Positions 1 through 11,137 of a DNA stretch of 64,000 bases are shown here, piece after piece. The stretch spans positions 682,829 through 746,828 of the forward strand of contig MNCI01034636.1 of the NCBI GenBank assembly GCA_015680685.1, read 5' to 3'. Numbering within the stretch: the stretch's first letter is position 1; each line of letters begins with the position of its first letter. A model generated the notes under the pieces. That model was not told the DNA's origin and did not search any database. It was given only the letters and a program-made list of their open reading frames with translations. The position numbers and the translations under genes were made by a program. Source of the stretch: Gnetum montanum (Eukaryota > Streptophyta > Gnetopsida > Gnetales > Gnetaceae).

Positions 1-453
1 AGGAGGAACATCATTTTCTAAGAAACCCATTGTGAGGGGTTCCTCGTCTCCTATTTCACTAAGGACATGGGGGACCTTGCCCTTCAACAATGAATGTTGG
101 CTCTCTTGCCTTTCGTCCTAAATATGTTGGGCATTTGTGGGATGATAATCCCTTGTGTCATAATTATCCAGAACGTATTCCGGAAATAGCTCTTGCATGC
201 CAATCTGTGCTAAGGCACGGAAAAGCATGTTAAGGACTAATCGATCTGGGGGTAACACGATGTTACCTTGCAGATCTCTCCATCGCAGTTGTTCATCTTG
301 ATGGAGAATAAAAGTAAAGTCAGGGACATACTCATCAGGATGAGTATATGTGACCTTAGATTGTTTAGGACATGGCTGGTCTCAGTTATGCGTGTGATGT
401 TGACTATCTTTTGTGTTGTCCTTAGGTGAGTTGATTTCGTGAGAAGAAGACAT
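1..453 (-). pseudogene. gag, N-terminal part, broken (element G)
   Basis: The start codon is at 453-451 (minus), with the same first residues as the gag of A (Met-Ser-Ser-Ser-His-Glu-Ile-Asn-Ser-Pro). The conserved block with HPDEYVPDFTF and DEQLRWRDLQGNIVLPPDRS follows. At least two in-frame stops are seen: a TGA where A has a proline codon after HTHN, and a TAG near the NAQ motif. It is therefore not translatable as it stands. Continuation beyond position 1 is unseen. Confidence 0.75.
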
Positions 454-576
454 CCTAATGGTGTGCTGTTTACCGTTATTTCTGTTCTTAATTAATTGAT
501 TAACCCGAAGGTTCATTAAAGCTCACAACCATGTGAGTGATATCCCTTATGTTCTAATTGGCGTAAAAACACTTAG

Positions 577-594
577 TCCCTGTCAACGGCGCCA
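577..594 (-). other. Primer-binding site, tRNA-Asp type (element G)
   Basis: The minus strand reads TGGCGCCGTTGACAGGGA one base downstream of the LTR. This differs by two bases from the A element site TGGCGCCGTTGCCGGGGA, which is complementary to the 3' end of plant tRNA-Asp. Athila elements are known to use this primer. Confidence 0.8.
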
Positions 595-595
595 A

Positions 596-1350
596 TGATG
601 AGTGGCGAGGTACCCCTACACTTAACCATACGAAACGAGCGTAGCACGCGCGATCCGGTCGAACTCCACAGACTAAATGCCTAACGCCACAAGGAACGCT
701 TGGGGTTAATCGTTCGTTGTCTTCCCAGACTTGCTTGTATGTGTCACGGTGTATGGTTAAGCAAGTCCGAGGTATATGATTTTTTTTTGGTATTTTTCGG
801 TTTATCTCCTAAGCTATGAGGGTGAAGGGTTGAGAAACTAACTAACTCCAACTACAACACTAAGTCTTAGCGTCAACATCCGTTCCCACTTGCCGTACAC
901 ACCCTAAACTGTGCAACTGTGGCTACCAAACGCTAATCGTTACTGGGATTACCACACGTAACGCACGTGCTCGAAGTGGTCGTACTGAGGCACCTAGTTA
1001 GCCTAAGTGTGATAAGCAGCCGATTCCGTGGCTAGCTGTACACATCCGTGGGTGCTCGTAGCCAAGTCGTACTTATCCCACGTTCTAGCCTAATGCGATN
1101 AACTTGTGTTCAGGTTACAAAGTTGCTCGAATAAAGAGCCGTTCACTCTAGGACTCCTACTGCAGGCACATGGGAAATTAATCTAACTCTGGAGTGTTCA
1201 AACTGCCAGAGCTTCGCTACTTCTAGCCAGGATGTGAAATGAGGGGAGTGCCACCTCTTATTTATAGATATGGCAGCGGACCGCGATATCGCGTACGCGA
1301 TATTGCGTCGGCCGCGATATCGCGCGGCTTGTGCAATCCGCGTCTCATCA
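596..1350 (-). repeat. 5' LTR of element G
   Basis: On the minus strand the LTR begins TGATGAGACGCGG and ends CTCATCA, the same 7-bp terminal inverted repeat as in A, B and D. It has a TATA box (CTATAAATAAGAGG, minus, at 1258-1267) and, upstream of it, three CGCGATATCGCG-type palindromes (about 1277-1326). It is about 755 bp against 1005-1070 bp in A, mostly because the tandem unit in the transcribed part is present once rather than several times. Confidence 0.85.
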
Positions 1351-3600
1351 CTATATCTAAATTTTTGAATTAAAGATCAGAATTTTTTAATTTGATTTCT
1401 CAAATCTAAAATTTTAAATCCAAAATTTTTAAATCTAAGCTTTTAATTCTAATTTCTCATATCTAAATTTTTAGATATGAAATCTTAGATCTAATGTATC
1501 AAATTTGATTTTTCAAATTTAAAACTTAAATATCTGAATCTAAAATTTTAGATCTAATTTTTCAGATTTTATTTCTTAAATCTAAAATTTTTAGATCTAA
1601 TATTTTTAGAGAAAAATCAAAAAATTATAAAAAGAATTAAAATAAAAAATGGAAGAAGAAGAAACAAAAATCTACTCTACTAATCTTCAAGAAAAATCTA
1701 CTCAAACTATTTTAGCAAATAAAAACTAAGAAAATGAAAAAAATCATGCAAGAGTGTAAATCATTATCCTAAGTAGTTGAATACCACTTGCATCCTAGCA
1801 ACAACTCCAAAATGATGAGCTCTTCTACAATTGGATTAATGTCACTAATTCATCACCTCATTTATGATTCACTTGAATGTCATGCTCCTAGAGGTAAGCC
1901 TAGATGATTCAAGTACCCAAAAGTAACAACGAACTCAAGAGTTTATTACTTCTTCCCTTGACATATCAAATTCTCTCTCAATCAATATCTCACCTATCAA
2001 TCGCTTATACATCCACAAAACATTATTTCTTTTTAACATAAAGCAAAAATATGCAAGAACTCTAACTTCTCTTTCATTCACAACAAAAAGATATTTATAC
2101 AAACTTTATAGCCTTGACTTATACAAAGATAATAAGAAAAGGTTTGTACATGGATGAGACCCCTTAATTCACTCTCATGTAAAGAAAGGACTTCCAACTT
2201 TGCTCATATAAATAAAAGAAGAACAATAATACAAAAATAGAAAGGGAAAAGGAAGAAATTAGCAATTGCCTTAAGGGAAATGAGCAATCAGGTAGTAGGG
2301 AAGCATAGATTTCAGACTACCCTCCTCAAGTGTTAGGAAGAATAAGACCTAACACCTCAATTTATACAAATTTTGGATCTATTTAATGTAGTGACAAGGG
2401 TCACTAATGGGCCTTAAAAGTCTTCACCTACTAGGTAGGTGGTTCCAAAGTCTTTAACTACTAGGTAGGTGGCTTCCAAGGCATCATTGTTGACTTCACA
2501 TGCTAATGATAGGTGTATACCATTTCTTCTTGTATGATGGATTTGACAGGTGCTCTTCATGGCCAACTTTGACTAGCCATAACTTTCATGTCTGAAATGT
2601 ATAGAACATTTGAATTAAGAAATATTAGTACTTTAGGTGCTCATCACTATCCACTTTCCTATTTCATTTCCTTCTATTTAAATTCTTTTTATTTTGCTTC
2701 CTACGCCATATCTGATACATAAATGTTGAAACTTTAGAAACTATTCTTGTCCATAATCTCCTCTATTTTCAATTTTAGAATACCAAACAACAAAGTATGC
2801 ATTTTTACAAAATTCTTATATAAATTCTCCTATGAATGCACAAGAAAAATTAAAACATTAAGTAAGATACAAAACATGATTTTGGTGTATAAAATAACTT
2901 GTTAATGTACTATTTGCAATGTGAAATTTGACATTGATGATAAATATTGAAAAAATATCAATGTTTAAAGGAAGTGCAACATACCACATTTTGAGAAGAA
3001 ATTATCATAATAAGCTTACACTTATATGGTTTTGGAGTATAATAAGATTTAAAGATCTAGACATGGGTGTTCACATTAATACTATTGAAAACACATCACA
3101 AGCAGGTAAAGCTTCTATTCCACGAAATGGATCATGGAGATAGCTACATGACTCCTACCTGATGAAGCATATGTGGAGAAGAAAATTTACACCAAAAAAG
3201 AAAGATGCCTTTTTTTATACTCCCTCCAATATATAATCTATGACATAATTATCTAATATTATTGTAATGCTTCACATAGTTTGATAATAAAGTTTATTTT
3301 AGCAAAGTTGCAAATTTTCATCTATATGATGTGATTATATTTATAGTATTAATAATTTGATATTATATGATTATCTATTTATCCTATTCAATTGCATGTA
3401 TATAGTTGTGTTTTACATAATGATTAGGAACCATACAAGTCACGTGTACACAACCTTATCATAATCCATAGATGGACAATATAAGTATGATAACAATTGA
3501 TATTAAGTTTGTGATCATTGTCTTCTCACGTAGAGAGAGCAAAGTTCAAGTTGTATGGTTTAATTTTTTGTGAGGCATATAATATGGTTAGGGTTGTTTG
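1351..3600. other. AT-rich non-coding DNA, no gene recognised
   Basis: The first 270 bases (1351-1620) are a very AT-rich, degenerate repeat built on AAATCTAAAATTTT-like words. The rest is ordinary AT-rich sequence with only short chance ORFs, for example one of 71 codons at 2928. No domain, RNA gene or clear transposon end was recognised. A fragment near 2560-2600 resembles sequence often seen in plant LTRs, but too little to call. Confidence 0.4.
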
Positions 3601-3619
3601 GCTTTAATTGTCCTAAGTC

Positions 3620-4255
3620 ACAACATAATAAAAATGAGAGTAAAGTCTACAATAAATCTAAGTCTATGTATGACTAATGTAAATCTATACTACCCTATAG
3701 CGATAAGTGTTTGTTCTTGGCTTGTAGTAGACATCCTAAGCTTATGTAACTATTACTAGGATTACCAAGTGAATTCACTACTGAGTAAATCAAGCAAAGT
3801 TACTTCTGGATTACCAAACAATTACACTTTACGTTGGAAACCATTTGTACTTAAATCATCTTACTAAGACACATTAGAAAAGTAAAGTACTTAGGAAATG
3901 TAAAAGACTTAATAATAGTGAACATATTAGAAAGTAAAGTAAAAATTAAGCTAAGTGATATGGTGCAATGGTGAGAAACAATCTCAATGTTTATTGTCGA
4001 TCATGAATTGTGCCCAAGAATAATCCACTTGAATAAAAACTCCGTACAATTGTTAAATACCATAGTGCAAGCATTCACTTTGTTGCTAAGTCTCAATTAC
4101 AAAAACAAACTACAAAAATTTTGCGAAGTGTTTTGACGAAAGTTGTTCATTTTGACATGACAATATATTGGTATTTATAGGCATGACCATGACCCAATAT
4201 AACACATCTACGATGACATATTACAATCTCTACAATAGTTTCATGTTTGATCACA
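3620..4255 (-). repeat. Old LTR remnant of the E/Athila-like clan
   Basis: On the minus strand this carries the same ordered landmarks as the LTRs of E: a TATA box (CTATAAATAC, about 4171-4180), the stretch with CACTTGAATAAA on the plus strand (about 4030-4045), and two GGATTACCAA motifs (plus strand) like the paired GGTAAYCC motifs of the other LTRs. Ends are not clear; the U5 tip seems missing. No internal region adjoins it, so it is a solo or truncated LTR. Confidence 0.5.
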
Positions 4256-4389
4256 CAATTACATGCTTTAACTAATTAAATAACTTTCATGGGCAAATAA
4301 AAAAAAATGTTTAAAACATATAACCATTTTGTAAACCTTGATTGATGTGACTTGAATTCATTTTTTAATTACATTTTTTGTTTTTTCCT

Positions 4390-4680
4390 AAAAAAATGAA
4401 CATCTCTTGGGATGTATATATATTTCAATTATTTCAAATTCCCACATCCCCTCTTCCTATGTTGTAATGCTAGTGATAAGTAACTCTAGTGATTAGCTCA
4501 TTGTCTTATGTTGTAATGCTAGTGATAAGTGCCTTTTCCTATATTGTAATGCAAGTGCTCATTGTCTAATTAGGAAAGACATTAGCTCATTGTCTATTTC
4601 CTTTGTAATTATTCTCATGTATCTATAGTTAAATTATTTCTAATTTTGACACCCCTCTTTCTTATGTTGTAAATAAGGAT
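4390..4680 (+). repeat. SINE tail-like fragments and short direct repeats
   Basis: Two copies of a CTTGGGATGTATATATATTTCAA-like tail (about 4405-4450 and 4610-4660) resemble the 3' part of the SINEs at 10470 and 51250. Between them, blocks containing TTGTAATGCTAGTGATAAGT repeat two to three times (4460-4560). There is no complete pol III promoter here, so these are probably truncated SINE copies. Confidence 0.4.
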
Positions 4681-4737
4681 TATCAAATTCTTTCTTGGTT
4701 TAGTGAAACCTCAACACCTGAAAAAATTCTTTCTTTC

Positions 4738-5278
4738 TTAGGGTTTAGGGTTAGGAAAGCTAAAAAAATTTAGGGTTAGGAAAGTTGAAAAAAATTTTGG
4801 GTTTGGAAAGCTGAAAAAATTTTGGGTTAGGAAAGCTGAAAAAAATTTTGGGTTAAGAAAGCTGAAAAAATTTTGGATTAAGAAAGCTGAAAAAATTTTG
4901 GGTTAGGAAAGCTGAAAAAAAATTTTGTTAGGAAAGCTGAAAAAAATTTTGGTTTAAGAAAGCTGAAAAAATTTTGGGTTAGGAAAGCTGAAAAAATTTT
5001 TAGGTTAGGAAAGCTGAAAAAATTTTGGGTTAGGAAAGCTGAAAAAATTTTTGGGTTAGGAAAGCTGAAAAAAATTTTGGGTTAGGAAAGCTAAAAAAAT
5101 TTTGGGTTAGGAAAGCTGAAAAAATTTTTGGGTTAGGAAAGCTGAAAAAAAATTTGGGTTAGGAAAGTTGAAAAAATTGGGTTAAGAAAGCTGAAAAAAA
5201 TTTGGGTTAGGAAAGCTGAAAAAATTTTGGGTTAGGAAAGCTGAAAAAATTTTGGGTTAGGAAAGCTGAAAAAATTTT
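4738..5278 (+). repeat. Left array of the 25-bp telomere-like unit
   Basis: About 21 head-to-tail copies of GGAAAGCTGAAAAAATTTT followed by GGGTTA. The unit varies in A- and T-run length (23-27 bp). The first copies still contain TTTAGGGTTAGG, so the unit may derive from telomere repeats with an AT-rich insertion. The array stops at a conserved GGGATCTTGTGCGG. Confidence 0.85.
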
Positions 5279-6189
5279 ACGGGATCTTGTGCGGCTAGTG
5301 AAAGGACGGAAAGAAATAGAATTTGAAATTGAAATAAAATTTGAAAATGAAATTGAATTTGAGATAATAGAAAATTTAAATAGCGAAAATAGAAGTTGAG
5401 ATACTAGAAATTGAGATAATAAAAAATAGAGGGCTCTAAAAACACAAGTACAAATTCAAACTTGGAACAAAAAACGTTTTCGAGGGTTTGCACCCCTCAT
5501 CAGCTTATTTCTTGTAAAAATGAGTACAAAGTTTTAGAGCCAGAGTGTGCTCTTTATAAAAACCCAACTTTAACCGTAATAATTTAAAACGGATGGATTT
5601 TTTAAAATTAAACCGGCCCCACTCGTACAGGCCGAGTGGGGGTGGGTTTGGAGCACTTAAACTTGTTTCGAACCAGAAGAGATTGAAGCTTCTTTGGATT
5701 TCTCCAGCATGAGATGATTTCTGGAATGGCGTTCTAGAAGTCATCTCATGCTGGAAAAATCCAAAGAAGTTTCAATCTCTTCTGGTTCGAAACAAGTTTA
5801 AGTGCTCCAAACCCACCCCCACTCGGCCTATACGAATGAGGCCAATTTAATTTTCAAAAATCCATCCGTTTTAAATTATTACGGTTAAAGTTGGGTTTTT
5901 ATAAAGAGCACACTCTGGCTCTAAAACTTTGTACTCATTTTTACAAGAAACAAGCTGATGAAGGGTGCAAACCCCCAAAAATGTTTTTTGTTTCAAGTTT
6001 AAATTTGTACTTGTGTTTTTAAAGCCCTCTACTTTTTACTATCTCAATTTCTAGTATCTCAACTTCTATTTTCGCTATTTAAATTCTCTATTATCTCGAA
6101 TTCAATTTCATTTTCAAATTCTATTTCAATTTCAAATTCTATTTCAAATTTTATTTTTTTCCGTCCTTTCACCAACCGCACAAGATCCC

Positions 6190-6378
6190 GTAAAATTTTT
6201 TCAGCTTTCCTAACCCAAAAATTTTTTCAACTTTCCTAACCCAAAATTTTTTCAGCTTTCCTAACCCAAAATTTTTTCAACTTTCGTAACCCAAAAATTT
6301 TTTCAGCTTTCCTACCCCAAAATTTTTTTAGCTTTCCTAACCCAAAATTTTTTCAGCTTTCCTAACCCTAAACCCTAA
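6190..6378 (-). repeat. Right array of the 25-bp telomere-like unit (inverted)
   Basis: Seven inverted copies of the same unit, ending in CCTAACCCTAAACCCTAA at 6361-6378. The large copy-number difference from the left arm (about 21) shows that the arms changed length independently after the palindrome formed. Confidence 0.8.
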
Positions 6379-6745
6379 AATTATGCAATTTTAAAATTGA
6401 GATTTTTCACTTACATCCACTAAAATTCCTTTTTATGGAATTTTTTAAAAAAATTAGTATTAGAAATTATATAAAAAATTATTTCAAATTAAGATATTAG
6501 TATAAAAAAACCTTTATATGCACACATCTTTGTATAATTTGAACTCTTTTAGGATTCTTAAGAGATAAAAAATCTAATACAAAACCATATATACAACCAA
6601 ACAAAATCACCAATAGGACTATTAGATAATCAAAATACAAAAAGAAATCCATCTAACACACTTTACACCAACTTAAAACATATACAAGACTTTATTAGCA
6701 AAATCATTATAAGACATTTCTTTGGTGATGGAAACCTCATAACTT
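6379..6745. other. AT-rich spacer, nothing recognised
   Basis: No ORF, repeat or RNA signature was seen between the fold-back element and the following minisatellite. Confidence 0.4.
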
Positions 6746-6749
6746 ATCA

Positions 6750-7320
6750 ACTCCATTAGTATCAACCCCACCCCACCAAAACAACCATAGAACCCAATGG
6801 TAGACACATAATCCATTGGTCATAACTTTGTGTACCAGGTGGGAGCCCATCACTCCACACCACCAATGCAATTACTCCACCCCACCACCACAACCATAGA
6901 ACCCAATGGTAGACCCCTAACCCATAGGTCACAATGTTGTGTACCATGTGGAAGCCCATCTCCATTGACCCTACAAAGGCCATAATCCATTGGTAAAAAT
7001 TGTGTACCATGTGGGAGCCCATCCACCCCAGACCACCCACCCCATCAACATAACCATAGAACCCAATGCTAGACACATAACCCATTGGTCATAACTCTAT
7101 GTACCATGTGGAAGCCTATCTCCACTAACACTACAAAGGCCATCTCCAGCACTGCAATTGATGTAACTACGAAGGCAACTACACCAACGCAACTACAAAG
7201 GCCAATGACAAGTATCATAATCATGCAAATTCCATTGATCACCACTATATGTGCCATGTGAAAACCATCAATGCAACCAATCCCCATCCCACAAAACCAC
7301 AAAGGTCAATGGTATGCAAA
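6750..7320. repeat. Irregular minisatellite
   Basis: Five diverged copies of a core like CCATTGGTCATAACT, TGTGTACCATGTGG, AAGCCCATC occur at about 6813, 6927, 6986, 7083 and 7232, separated by variable linkers rich in ACCCCACCA and CAACTACAAAGG. The antisense frames stay open because of this composition and should not be read as genes. Confidence 0.65.
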
Positions 7321-7439
7321 TCATGTGATAAGATTCCCGTTAAGCTTCAAGCAAAATCATATTTATAAAGTATGCATTAAACCAACAATTACTTTTACAA
7401 CAACTATGCTTGCCAATCTATAAAATATTCACAAAGAAG

Positions 7440-8040
7440 TGATATTCCTAGGAGTAAAGTTCAAAGTTTAACATTTGTAAAGATGATTAGCTTTTTATTC
7501 CCTCCTTGGAGAACCCACAAAGGTTAATACTTGAATTTAAAGCCACTTTTGTAGGCCCTAGCAATCGCTAAATTAACCCAATTTAACTATAGCTGAAACA
7601 AAAATAAGATGTAAAGGAGGAAACGATGCTGAGAACAATTAACATTTGGAACCTGGAAACGATTATTGGCTTTTTACTGGAAGCTGCAAAAGATGATTAG
7701 CTTTCCCAGGATACCGTAGAATAATTAACATTTTAAACTTAGAAAGTATAATTAGCTTTCCCGTCCTAGGTAAAACTTAAATTTAAAAGAAAATATTCGT
7801 AAATCCTTACCAATTGCTAAATTAAATACATTTAGCTATAGTCGAAACAACAAGATAGCACCAGGAGTAAATGCCGCATACCTATTAATATTTTAGAACA
7901 GAAAGGATGATTAGGTGTTTTTTATTTCCTTCCTGAGAATAGCCCGATAAAGTTAATGCTTGAATTGAAAACAAACATTAGTAAAGGCCCAACAATTACT
8001 AAATCAACCAATGTACCTGAAACAATTGTTTTCAATCTTC
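7440..8040. repeat. Degenerate tandem repeat, about three units
   Basis: Three successive blocks (from about 7485, 7690 and 7905) share the order GATGATTAG, a T-rich stretch with CCTCCTTGGAGAA-like words, TTAATACTTGAATT, GGCCC, CAATTGCTAAATTAA and TAGCTATAGTCGAAAC. Spacing is about 200-220 bp. There is no coding capacity. Origin unknown. Confidence 0.45.
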
Positions 8041-9055
8041 TTGTTGTGTGGGCTAGGGTTTTCTTAAACTATCCTTTAAAAAAATATTAGAAAATAAAAA
8101 TCTGGTGCATAAAAAATGGCTCCCAATTTTCCTTCAACATCCTTTTAAATTGTTCACTTTTTACATATTTGCTTTACTTAGGCTATTCAGCAATGCCTTT
8201 CTATCTTGGCTTCAACCACTTTTAAGTGGATGGTTGTCTAAGAGATTTATCCAGAATCACAGAGACTCTGTGATTTAAAAAGATGTTGGATTTGCCTGGC
8301 TGCAGAAATATCACAAGAGAGAAGAAAAATGTACATGGTAAAGATCGGAAGCATGTTTTCCGGTGTCTCGTATGCAGTTCTATGTCAAGAATATGCGATA
8401 ATATTTTTGTAACAAACTCACATCAGAGGTAGATGTGATATCAATCTTGAGCATGTGAATCAATAGCCAGCAAAATTTCGACCCTTGGAAACAAGCATAT
8501 ACAGATCAAAGCAATGGATTATATACCTTAACTACCTAAGACATTGTTAACAAAATGTCATAAAATTAGCGAATGCATTCGAACAAACAATAACGATGCT
8601 AAAAATGCAAACTTTATATACTTAAAACATACACGCACTTTCAGAGAACAATCTAGCTTATAAGAACATGAGAACAAAACCCGCTAAATCACAACCCTAA
8701 CGCGCGCAATAAAAAACTTAGCAGTTCGCTAAGAAATTTTAAATCAATACAAGTCAGAAATCTCGTGTGGAAAAAACAGCAGATCATGGCATCGTTTTGA
8801 TAACGATGCTTTCCGCTAAAACGAAAATTTCATCATCCAACTCTGATAACAGATCCAAGCTGCAAAAAAAACAGTAACACCATTGACAAAGCTGCGGCTA
8901 AAAATGACCTGACCTGACCTCCCGTGTTGCATATTGATTGATTGAAAAATCGTCAAAGTGCAGCGGCAGATATAATCCGTAGGTGGATTTAGGGTTTCCC
9001 ATTTTCCATGAATTTACTTGGAAGCCCCTAATCTCGAAGGGATACAGATTTTATT
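8041..9055. other. Non-coding DNA, possible decayed gene flank
   Basis: No ORF of note. The composition is less AT-rich near 8700-9000, and an 8-bp inverted repeat GCATCGTT...AACGATGC lies near 8790-8810. Nothing allows a functional call. Confidence 0.3.
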
Positions 9056-9059
9056 CCTT

Positions 9060-9170
9060 CTTTTTTAAAGAGATTTTCAATTGAAAGGGCAAGGAATCAA
9101 ACCCGCAAGAGCCGGCCCTGCAAGGCAAAGCCACTTCTTACCTAATACCCATGATGTATTTTTCTTTTTA
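9060..9170 (-). repeat. Possible tRNA-derived SINE fragment
   Basis: The minus strand contains GGGTTTGATTCC, which matches a pol III B box. Upstream is GTAAGAAGTGGC, a poor A-box candidate. Similar B boxes occur in the SINEs at 10470 and 51250. No target duplication was defined. Confidence 0.3.
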
Positions 9171-9729
9171 ATTTTTTTTAATCCACGTGGTTGAAGTGGT
9201 TAGCTAACTCTTTTGATAGGTGAGATATAGCCTTGCATTTGAGGTATCATTATATTTGTATATAATGCCTTTAATGATCATGTTTGCTAATGATTATTTC
9301 AGTTTCATATTTTGTAAATAAGTTGGATCATACAATACATGTTTAAAAAGTCTATCATAGTATATTATCAAAGATATGATGTTTTTTAGTGGATATGATA
9401 TTTCTTTAGTAAATCTATTTGAAATTACATACAAGACCACCAAATCTAGTAGGGAATCCTTCAAGCAAATCCACCACTTCCTTGTCATTTTACAAGTTAC
9501 CAGATGATTTATATGAAACTATTACTTAGGAATTCTAGAAGGTATGTGTTCATGCAAGTTCTAGGTTATTTACCTCATTCCTCAAGTTTTTTGAGTCATT
9601 GAAATCTAGTTTGGAAAGACCGAGGGGTGGATGTTGTTCATGCATGTTATCTATCAAACTCATTTTTTTGTTGCTAGAATTTGTTGATTTGGTGATGGTT
9701 TCTAAGGTCCTTGATATTGGTATTTTTAA

Positions 9730-10110
9730 TCATTGTCATACTTTATTAATTATTTGAAAGTGGACTCCATCTTTTAATCTAGCATCTTTTGAATTTCAAA
9801 GGATTCCTTGTTTTGTTGAATTGTTGATTCTTCCATTAATTTTTGAAAAAGTTGAAAGGGATGTTCTCTCTCAAATTAGGCCGATCAAGCATTTTGAAAC
9901 CCTACCTATCGCTAGTGGTTTCTATAGAATTCGCTATATAATTGAAGTTGATCTTGATTTTCTTAAGTGAGAAATTCTTCTTTGTGCTGGCAGAATTCAT
10001 TATGTGTAGAAGGTTATTTATTTTAATCTTCCAAAGTCATGTCACTATTGTCATCGAGAGGGTCATATATTTGATTAATGTCCTTTTATGCTATGAGAAA
10101 AGGCTAAGCA
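9730..10110 (+). pseudogene. LINE ORF1-like fragment (DUF4283 / CCHC knuckle)
   Basis: In one frame, broken by three stops, the sequence reads like the second half of plant LINE ORF1 or DUF4283 proteins: a VERDVLSQIRPI segment, then RIRYIIEVDLDFL, then LPKSCHYCHREGHIFD-stop-CP. The last part is a CX2CX4HX4C zinc knuckle (codons at 10040-10083). In LINEs this protein is the nucleic-acid chaperone that coats the RNA. No RT follows here; a short LINE RT piece occurs separately at 51594. Family assignment is from recalled consensus only. Confidence 0.55.
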
Positions 10111-10469
10111 TATGCATTAGCACATGCTACTACAAACAATACTAAGGTTTCTTCTACAAATGTTGTAGATCTTGCAATGATTTCTTCTGCTAATGTTTCA
10201 ATAGTTAGCCCACCTTTTTCTTTTACTACTGTTCAATAAAATGTACTTTGAGGAAGATTCTAGTCAAATCAATTTCAAAGAATTCCTTTAATGACTACTG
10301 GAAAATAAATATTTGTTCCTAAGGTCTCATAGAAACTTGTTGTTGATTCATATAGTTTCCAAATGGTTCTTCATGATAAAAAACATTAAGAAAGTTAATT
10401 TATTGGTGATTATATGCCAAATCTTTAGAATGGACATGTTCAAGATATTTTAACTGCTAATAATTCATT

Positions 10470-10601
10470 TGTTGGTCAAGATATAAATACACCCCAAGAT
10501 ATATGGCCCAATTATAATTTTATAACTTAGCATTGCTAGCTAGAATCAAACCCATGACTTGGAGCTTTCAAATCATCTTATCACTAGGCTAACACCTCAT
10601 T
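10470..10601 (-). repeat. tRNA-derived SINE
   Basis: On the minus strand: A box TAGCCTAGTGATAAG (10577-10591), B box GGGTTTGATTC (10543-10553), then a body with AGTTATAAAATTATAA and a tail CTTGGGGTGTATTTATATCTTG. The order and the tail match the SINE at 51250-51396. It lies just outside element E and is not part of it. Confidence 0.6.
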
Positions 10602-10649
10602 GTTATCTTATGGTCTATAACCTAGGTTTGATTCCAACATTTGACACAT

Positions 10650-11137
10650 TGATGAGCAGTGGGTATCCCCTACACCCAACCATACAAATCACAAGTTTTC
10701 ACATGCAATCCAGTTGAATTCCATGGATGGAATTAGTGTGGCATCTAGATTGTTAAGAATTAATCGTAGGTCTTTTTCTTCCCACTTAGACTAGTGGTAG
10801 CTTTGTCACGTATAATTTAGTCCAAAGTGAGTCATATGATTATTGATGTTGTGTAGCCCTTAAACTAATTGAATAATCATGCAGAAATTAATTATTTAAA
10901 CTAATTAATAACAAGAAGATAAATACTAAACTATCATAAAGGCGATGAATGTCCGTTCTTAGCTTGGCATATATGTCTGAACTCATGTACCCACTACTAG
11001 GATTACCAAGTGTTATGCTACTAGGTGAACCAAGCAATAATGCTATTGGGATTACCAAGAGAATACATGTTTATGCTTGAAACTGGTCATGTTCATTCTA
11101 TTGAATGCTTAACGTGCATGGAAATGTAAATATTAAC
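10650..11137 (-). repeat. 3' LTR of element E (U5 part only)
   Basis: The plus strand begins TGATGAGCAG, the complement of the LTR end, and matches 50105-50606 throughout. It stops abruptly at TTAAC (11133-11137), where element B is inserted. In the intact right LTR the same TTAAC continues into TATGTACATC. The remainder of this LTR is not found to the right of B, so it was deleted. Confidence 0.75.

Larger units (their letters stand above)
1..1350 (-). mobile_element. Athila-like LTR retrotransposon G, 5' end (partial)
   Basis: The minus strand carries a 5' LTR (596-1350), a primer-binding site and the start of gag, and then runs off the window edge. The sequence is closely related to element A at 53702-61287: same LTR termini, same primer site, same gag start. 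Only the 5' part is present, so it is unknown whether pol was retained. The bases just outside the LTR are CTATA (1351-1355), which would be the target duplication if the other end lies outside the window. One N is present at 1100. Confidence 0.85.
4738..6378. repeat. Long fold-back (palindrome) element with telomere-like subterminal arrays
   Basis: The two halves are inverted copies: unique arms at about 5275-5716 and 5741-6190 pair almost completely around a loop of about 24 bases (5717-5740). Outside the unique arms lie arrays of a 25-bp unit, about 21 copies on the left and 7 inverted copies on the right. The extreme ends read TTAGGGTTTAGGGTTAGG and its complement, i.e. telomere-type heptamers. 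There is no transposase ORF. The architecture fits a non-autonomous fold-back transposon, though no target duplication could be defined. Confidence 0.7.

Noticed and set aside
2928-3143. 71-codon ORF
   Set aside because: AT-rich region, no family and no conserved neighbours; expected by chance.
6762-7302. Two antisense ORFs rich in Gly, Trp, Met and His
   Set aside because: They lie in the minisatellite; their composition follows from the repeat unit and there is no domain.
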